64,000 bases of DNA, taken from contig NW_017265135.1 of the NCBI RefSeq assembly GCF_001638985.1, positions 797,223 through 861,222 of the forward strand. The letters run 5' to 3'. Within the stretch, counting starts at the first letter, position 1. Each line of letters opens with the position of its first letter. Source of the DNA: Phycomyces blakesleeanus NRRL 1555(-). Lineage: Eukaryota; Mucoromycota; Mucoromycetes; Mucorales; Phycomycetaceae. A model generated the notes under the pieces. The model did not search any database. It was given only the letters and a program-made list of their open reading frames with translations, and was not told the DNA's origin. Positions 57,475-64,000 of this stretch are shown here, piece by piece. The translations under genes were made by a program, and so were the position numbers.

Positions 57475-60400
57475 ATGTCTTCTACTATCGAACAAAACTT
57501 TGAAGAGTGCTATTGTACCAAGTGCATTAAAAATTATAATGGATACACCTTAGTGTCAAAGAGAACTGCCCAGCGTCATGGCAAGAAAGCAGCTTTAAAA
57601 GATGCTATCAGAAGTGAACTTGGTATGTCATTTATAATATAAAATTTGCATTTTTATATACTAATAGCTTTTATATTAAACACAGGGGCGCAGAGACATA
57701 TAATGAACGTTGATGTGGAGTGTAAGACATTTTTATTTGGGTATCAAAAAAAAACAACTTTCTTATTATATTCCATATTTGTAGCTATTGTAGTCCAAGA
57801 ATCTGCATCTGTAGAAGTTCTTGCACGTCAGTCTGACTTACCTGTTTTGGATATCTCCCCTATGTCAGTTGACTATGAGGTCCATGTTGATTTCAATGAC
57901 ATGGACTTTGAGTATGAGAGCAATGAGAATGCCAAAGATACTGTTGATATTGATATTAAAGAAGTTGACACTGAATGTTCATATAAAAGTCAAAAAAAAT
58001 CTAAAAAAAAGTCAAAAAAATTAATATTTTTTTATATTTTTAAATAGATATGTTTTCAAACAGCAGTATGTCTGAGAATCTTGTACACAGATTCATCGTA
58101 ACATTCACTGTGCTATTTGCATCCTGCTACGTGATCAACAAGGGCACAGTTGTCTTGATTGAGTTCATCAACAAGCTCTTGAAAATTTACGAGCAGGACT
58201 TCCAGCTTTCCGCAAATCTGCCTGGTCTTCAGCATATGAGGGGATTCCGTAAGCTCTCCAAGAGTATAAGACGATTTGTGGCCTGCGAGGATTGCCATGC
58301 AATTTACAAAGAAAATCAATCTGTTCCTCCTCACTGCGTCTTTGTAAAGACAGGTGCTCGTGCAGCTTGTAACTGTGAATTAACAAAGAAATCTTCGTCT
58401 GGTGCTTTGGTTCCCAAGCGTAGTTTCCATTACCAGTCCATCAAAAATGCGTTCAAGATTCTTTTTAATTGTCCAGGCTTCGAAGAAAAGATACGTCAAT
58501 GGAATACAGAGCCAAAATTAGTAGACACAATGTGCAATGTATATGATGGTGCGGTTTGGAAAGAACTCAAGGATAGTAATGGTGCTTCATTTGTTGAGCA
58601 GCCTTGTTTGCTGATGCTGATGCTCAATATCGACTGGTTTCAGCCGTTGGATAAAGTTACATACTCCTGTGGTGCAATCTACTTGGCTATTAACAACTTG
58701 CCTCGCAGTGATCGGTTTAAAGCTGAGAATGTAATCCTTGTAGAACTTATGCCTGGTCCCAAGGAGCCTAAAACTAATGAGATAAATAACTATCTTGAGC
58801 CAATGGTAGATGAGTTGATACAGCTGTATTGTGGGGTAAGAATCCCAACATTTGAGTTTCCTGCTGGCGAAGTGATTCGTGCTGCATTGATGATGGTTGC
58901 CTGCAACATCCCAGCTGCCAGAAAGACCAGCAAATTTACTGTGCATAATAGCACTTGCGCATGCTTTAAGTGCAACTGTCATTTCACTTGCCTTGACAGC
59001 ACAAACAAGGTTGATTTCTGTGGATTTAAAGAGTTTGAGTGATGTTGTCGTAACTGTGAGAAGAATAGGCTGCATGCTGAGAAGTGGAAGAATGCAGTTA
59101 CCATCTCAGAAAGGCAGCATCTGGAAATCAAAAATGGTGTTTGATGGTTGCAGTTGTACCGCCTTGGATACTTTGATCTAGTACGTGAAACGATTATTGA
59201 TCCCATGCACAACCTGTTCTTGGGGACAGCAAAAAGAATAATAGATCAGTGGATTAAACATGGTTGTTGTGGTGGTTGAAGTTGAAGAAGTTTTTAAGAG
59301 GAAGAATTGAAGATTTGAAATTAGGAACGAAGATTCGTGAGAACTTGTGTAGGTTTTGTTTATTGAGAAAGATTTTGTATCAAAGTTTGACCAGGTTCCT
59401 ACACTGAACTACTACTGCTATTTATATTATTTTGGATTGGGAAAATTATATGACTGGGGTCAGGTAATCGATCCTATCTGAGCCTTAATCAGAGCAACGT
59501 GATCTTGGGATAATTAATGTATGATTAATTATATAAATGTGTGTAGTCCCAATGAAGTATTAACATCGAAAGTAAATGTGTTTATGAGTTATAATTATGC
59601 TTATAATAATCCACTGATGTATCCCATATTATGGTGATATCATCATATGAAATATAATCACTATCAAGCATGCTAAATCTGTGTGTTAAATAATAAAGTA
59701 ATCGGTAGACACCTTTGACTGGAATAGCTGAGGCCTTATATTATTTCCTTCAGACTTATTCTCAATTACAGCAGTAGTCAATACTCATTTACAACAATGG
59801 TGTTCTTGGAGACAGAGATTTCACCACCATGCAAAAGATAGCTGATAAGATGATTGTGCCAAGGGAATATACTGCATTGAAAAGCAAAATTAGCAAAAAA
59901 TTTGCATTTATGAAAGCAGACAAGTGATAGTTGTGGGTTTTGATATATTCTCCTGTGGTGTTGAAGTCGGTGCTCTCATCCTTGCATTTCAATAACATGA
60001 TTGATTTTGTCCATGCATGCTGTCACCTTGTAAAGCCCAGCATTACATTTGATGATATTAATACTGTCCATAGACATCTCGAAAAATTTTATGAAAAATG
60101 CAACAAAGTTTACACCACCAAAATCCTTACCTGTAATATGTACTTACATCTCCATCTTTGAGAAACTATTCTCGATTTTGAATCAATGTATATTTATTGG
60201 CTCTTTGCATTTGAGAGATACAATGGCCTACTCAAGAATATCAGCGCAAACAGCGGGGATGGTTTTGTGACCACATTTATGAGATGCTTTATTGAAGATA
60301 TATACAAAAGTGATTTTGTTAATTCTGCTCTCACATGTCCCACTTAAGCTCTCTTTCTTCCTGTCCTATCCAAATTTGTCTATTCATCTACACCTGTCCT

Positions 60401-60645
60401 TACCTTGATATCTGCCTCCTCCACAATTGTTCAGCTACCATTCATTTTGCAAGCATTTGTGGATTCTTCTGAAACTACCAGAATTCCTATCTTAGGCAAA
60501 GAACCTCTCCCACGTACATCCTTCCCACCACTAGAAAAGAGGTGCGATTTTCTTATATGTAAAACTGTGTCTAATTATGTGAAAAGACCAGGTTTTATAA
60601 TGCGATCAGATAGTTTTTACAAGTGTATGAGGCTGGCTTACTCAT
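57475..60645 (+). pseudogene. tnp2-type CACTA transposase gene, copy 2 (LTR insertion, stops)
   Basis: Exon 1 57475-57622 starts MSSTIEQNFEECYCTKCIKN (CxCxxC). Exon 2 57686-57721, exon 3 from 57785 with an acidic then Lys-rich linker, and a long exon from about 58,050 to 59,042. Blocks: FVACEDCHAIY, MCNVYDGAVW, LNIDWFQPLDK, ELMPGPKEPKTNEINNYLEP, ACNIPAARKTSKF, CFKCNCHF. After a stop at 59040 the frames are broken, yet TIIDPMHNLFLGTAKRII is read up to the LTR at 59265. It resumes at 59,797 with GVLGDRDFTTMQKIAD, then FAFERYNGLLKNI. More stops lie at 59926 (TAG-type), about 60,159 and 60,345. It lies head-to-tail about 200 bp after copy 1 and shares its exon plan, so the two are related elements inserted or duplicated in tandem. 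Confidence 0.7.
59265..59796 (-). mobile_element. Solo LTR inserted in tnp2 copy 2, reverse orientation
   Basis: 532 bp, flanked by perfect ATGGT duplications (59260-59264 and 59797-59801). It is nearly identical by eye to the copies at 41,999 and 54,874, suggesting recent activity of the family. Confidence 0.87.
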
Positions 60646-60659
60646 AGGTGGTAAGACCA

Positions 60660-62334
60660 ACTTTCGAACATAGGAAAAGATCAGAATAGCAGGATAGTAA
60701 GATGTTTTTGTATTTTATATATATGGGTTTTTTCTATATGCACTAAAACGGCAACTTAGAATTACATTTTATTGTAATATATTCTACCGCTTTCTAATTA
60801 AAAGAACAATAAATGAAAGATTGATTATATGGATATGCCAGTTTTTACAGGGTTTTGTTGTCTTTGAATTTATTTTATCTAATCTTAGAGACTTCTTCTT
60901 GTACTGCTTGCTTCCATACACTTCTCCAATCTTTAATTTATTTATAATAATTATTGGTTTATTTTGTTTTTATTAGAAAGAAAAGAATATTCTTAGGTTT
61001 ATAGTACAATAATTATATTTAATATTTTGGAAAGTTCTGGCTAGTGTTCTATCCTTCATACAATTTGAAATGATTAATGTTCTGATAAAACAAGTATTCT
61101 CCAAACAATATCTCTCAGAGAAAAGCCTAGTTTTGTGTTGCTTGCTTGTAAATGATTGTTCTATAAAATTAGAAAAGTGTTAGCTGTTTGAATAAGAAAT
61201 TGTAGATATTAAGAGTATATATATATATGTATTTATACTTGCAATATAATAGCTTATCAGAAACAAAAAGAAAAGGCGTCATGAATACAAACCATAGTAC
61301 TCAATATACTTTCTTTGGCTATAAAAATAATAAAAAAATTATTTTTTGTGAACTGTGTGGTAGAATATTTCATTTACCTACCTGAAGCAAAAGGATTTAT
61401 TTGCAGATTAAGAGAGTAAATAGGAGGTGCTGATATTGTCTTCAGTAAATAATATATATTAATATACAAAATAAATAAATAATATTGTTATTTGTACAAA
61501 AATAAAAAAATATTTACCATGTCAATGACACTCATATGAAATAAAAGTTCTTGATCTGTGATGTGCTCTTGAGAGGAAGGTTCGTATATAGTAGAAATTA
61601 TGTTAAGTCGTGTGCTTATTAAAAAGAGATAGATTGAAATAAAATAAAATATTACCGTGTTCATAACCGTGTTTAATAGTAGAGAGTAGTTTTGGCGACA
61701 TGGCCCATATAAAAGAAAGGAAAAAGTCAGAATAATTTTATTGGATGACAGCATAAAGTATATTTACTAATCTTAGCTAATCCGAATGGACATTGTGAAG
61801 GGAATACATCAGAAGGTAACAAAACATAAGTGTCTATAGCAATAGAAAACAATTATTATCATTTAAGTTAAATATATATATATAATATTAAAGAAGAAGA
61901 TATCTTACTAAGAAAATCTGTGAATATAATAAATGTTAGAAATAGAGAGAAGAGAGAAAACTTGTAAATGAAAAAAAAACAAAAAGAACAAAAGACCAAA
62001 GGGCCAAAAGGTCAAAAGACAGGAATCATATATTAGATTGAGTTGAAAAAAGCATGTTCAAAGCTGATTTGCACCCCGTTAATTCCAGGAAGTATTAATA
62101 GAGATACACATATTAAAGAAGTCCTGAGTATTTACAGCAACAAGTGTAATATAATAAATGAGTTCTTGCTTTTACTTTTATTATCTTTTCATTAACTACA
62201 CTTTATTCTTTTGCTTAACACCTAACTTCTTTTGTATGTTAATAACACTCTATATATACAATGAATAGATATATAAAACAAATATAATTAACAATCAACT
62301 CATATATAACATTTTATTTGTTAGCTTTCAGACT
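60660..62334. other. AT-rich region, no gene seen
   Basis: Short frames only; a 35-codon frame from 61,280 contains CELCGRIFH but nothing more. No repeat ends recognised. Confidence 0.55.
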
Positions 62335-63607
62335 ATGGTCAACAATCATCAGTCAATTGCCCCGGCTCCATCCCCGGAATATACTGAGCTTTTAAGAAGG
62401 CTCACTGCTATAGAGGAAAGCCTCAAGACTATGGATTCCAACATTGGCATTGTCATCAAGGGGAACAAAGATTCATTGGAAATACTTGATAGCATTGCCA
62501 ATGCTTCTGGAGAACGTCTTGCAGTTATTGCTCCTACTACTATATCTGCTTTTGCTTCTGTCTCTTTCGCAGCTTCTTCTATTGATTCTACTCTGGATTG
62601 ACATACAACACCTTCTGAGACTTTTTTTGGTATCCCTTCTGCTACTCCTTCTGTTGCTCCTTCTGTTGGTCCAGTGGTTCTTACTGGTGCAAACACTGGT
62701 AAACTTAGTAAACAGGATCGCACTAGAGTTTTAGTAAGTGTTGAGATATACAGTAGTTCATCAACATAATATCTCACACTAAGTATAGGCTCTTATCTGA
62801 GGAGAGTTGAAGAAACACAACTTCAAACCGAATAATCTGGAACTAGTTGCAGCTAATGACAGCAAGCGCAGTTGGGATGTTAATGTTGATTACAGACTTT
62901 CACCCAACAAATAGCTGATGCATGATCTTCATGCATACCTGGCTCCAAAGGTTGTTGGGACTAGTGTTCAAAAGGTCAATATTAGTGATTTTATATACAC
63001 AAACTTTTGTGGAACGAGACACCAAATCAAGGAATTGTATGAATCGTGCAAAAAGACAAATTCTTGGTCAAGAAAAGCAGATTGAGAGACTGATATATGT
63101 TAGAAGTATATTTTTATTGCAAATTAAATATATTCATATTAATACATCTATTAAACTAGCATTTTGACTGTTGCAAGCTGACCTACCATACATTCAAGAC
63201 TGAAATTGATGTGAAGGTGGGTAAGAGCTGCAATAGACTGTTACAAAAAGAAGCAATGTCTGAGGGCAAATCTAAAGACAATATGCCTGAAGTCTTGAGC
63301 AACTGTGCGATTTGTACAGTGCGTCCAAGTTGGAGAAGTAATGAGATAATTTCTTTTGTTTACATTATTCTATATAGCTTTTTTTGTTTTTTTATGAATT
63401 TAAATGAAACAGAACTTTGATTAATCATTTATTTGTATTTAGTACAATCACTTTCTTATGGTTGTTGATGATTTTATACGTAATCACATGGACTTCAATT
63501 TGTGTCAGATGTTGAAAAGATCCTTTGGTAGAGATGCTGTTTTAGCAGTCCTGGCTAGATTGACATCCCTTCTCCCTCACTGGGATTTTAGAGATGAGTT
63601 TCAATAA
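62335..63607 (+). pseudogene. Degenerate gene of unknown function, probably repeat-associated
   Basis: ATG at 62335, a coiled-coil-like start (SPEYTELLRRLTAIEESLKT) ending at a stop at 62599. The same frame continues FFGIPSATPSVAPSVGP, then GKLSKQDRTRVLVS. After a likely intron or frame change comes KPNNLELVAANDSKRSWDVN followed by VDYRLSPNK and a stop, then DLHAYLAPKVV. Further on are LTYHTFKTEIDVKVGKSC, LLQKEAMSEGK and VRPSWRSNE, and after a probable intron HFLMVVDDFIRNHMDFN...LPHWDF. Long ordered blocks over 1.2 kb with scattered stops indicate one decayed gene. Such AANDxKRSWDVN and RPSWRSNE blocks recall repeated hypothetical proteins of Mucoromycota; I do not know their function. Confidence 0.5.
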
Positions 63608-64000
63608 ATTTTGTTTTCTTATCCTCCACATCCTCCACATTCTCCATCTGACAATGATAAACATATCAACAAATACAAACACTATGATTATTCTTTTCTG
63701 TGTGACTTTAAAAAAAGAAGTTATATTTTATTATGTTTTAAATGTATTGTTTTTTTGGCAAAGGAATGACCAGTATCTTTTTTACTTTTCTGCGTGTTGT
63801 GTGCTCAGAAGTTGCTACTTTTAACATGATTCTATGCACTGGCAAAACACATTGAAAATCGTCAGGAGAAAATGTTGAAAAGCAGGTTTCAACGTGTTTG
63901 TACTCTCGCGATTTATCATTTTTGGGGGTGTAAAATTTGATAAATGCAAAAGTATGTTGAGAATTGTGAAGAAGTTGCGTTGGGCAGCGATGGGTGTAGA
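63608..64000. other. AT-rich end of the window, no gene seen
   Basis: Only a short frame (63,594-63,824) with biased composition. Confidence 0.55.

Overview
This is a nuclear segment of a filamentous fungus, most likely of the Mucoromycota (early-diverging, Mucorales-like). The evidence is the gene content together with genome style. There is a full-length SREBP with the diagnostic basic-region tyrosine, a Ragulator LAMTOR5 subunit, a SRAP/HMCES gene, EFL1, and short GT-AG introns (about 50-220 nt) at high density. Genes sit as GC-richer islands in very AT-rich spacers full of microsatellites, and the transposon types (Crypton with a GCR1_C domain, tnp2/CACTA, MULE, large DDE) are typical of these fungi. 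The species cannot be fixed from sequence alone.

The left half (1-36,000) is mostly host genes. In order it holds: an INO4/Max-like bHLH factor (+, 4 exons); an O-fucosyltransferase-like type II membrane protein (-); a polyQ CREB/ATF-type bZIP factor (-) with a cluster of TGACG sites in its upstream region; a CACTA element with recognisable ends (14,569-17,724, transposase broken); the SREBP gene (+, 3 exons); an F-box/LRR-type protein (+); LAMTOR5 (+, 4 small exons); the SRAP protein HMCES (-, 6 exons); and EFL1 (-, 14 exons). LAMTOR5 and HMCES are convergent, and HMCES and EFL1 are tandem with about 270 bp between them. I rebuilt the exon structures by hand. Summed exon lengths are divisible by three for bHLH (181 aa), SREBP (1018 aa), LAMTOR5 (93 aa), HMCES (292 aa) and EFL1 (1103 aa).

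The right half (36,000-64,000) holds one tRNA-Gln(CUG) and otherwise decayed mobile elements. These are a Crypton tyrosine-recombinase pseudogene; a pogo-like short element with a MULE inside it and a solo LTR inside the MULE; a Plavaka/tnp2-like transposase pseudogene; a DDE transposase pseudogene; an orphan CACTA end; two head-to-tail tnp2 transposase pseudogenes; and a degenerate gene of unknown function. One LTR family (about 533 bp, TGTTGT...ACAACA) is present five times, always inside another mobile element. Four copies have perfect 5-bp target duplications. The fifth lacks one and joins two unrelated transposons, which suggests a deletion by LTR-LTR recombination.

The host genes are single functions rather than an operon-like system: nutrient and sterol sensing (SREBP, LAMTOR5), 60S ribosome maturation (EFL1), abasic-site protection (HMCES) and transcription factors. 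The most notable content is the layered transposon archaeology, a possible TnpB/Fanzor-like C-terminal relic at 11.9 kb, and an LTR-like sequence placed directly upstream of the tRNA gene.
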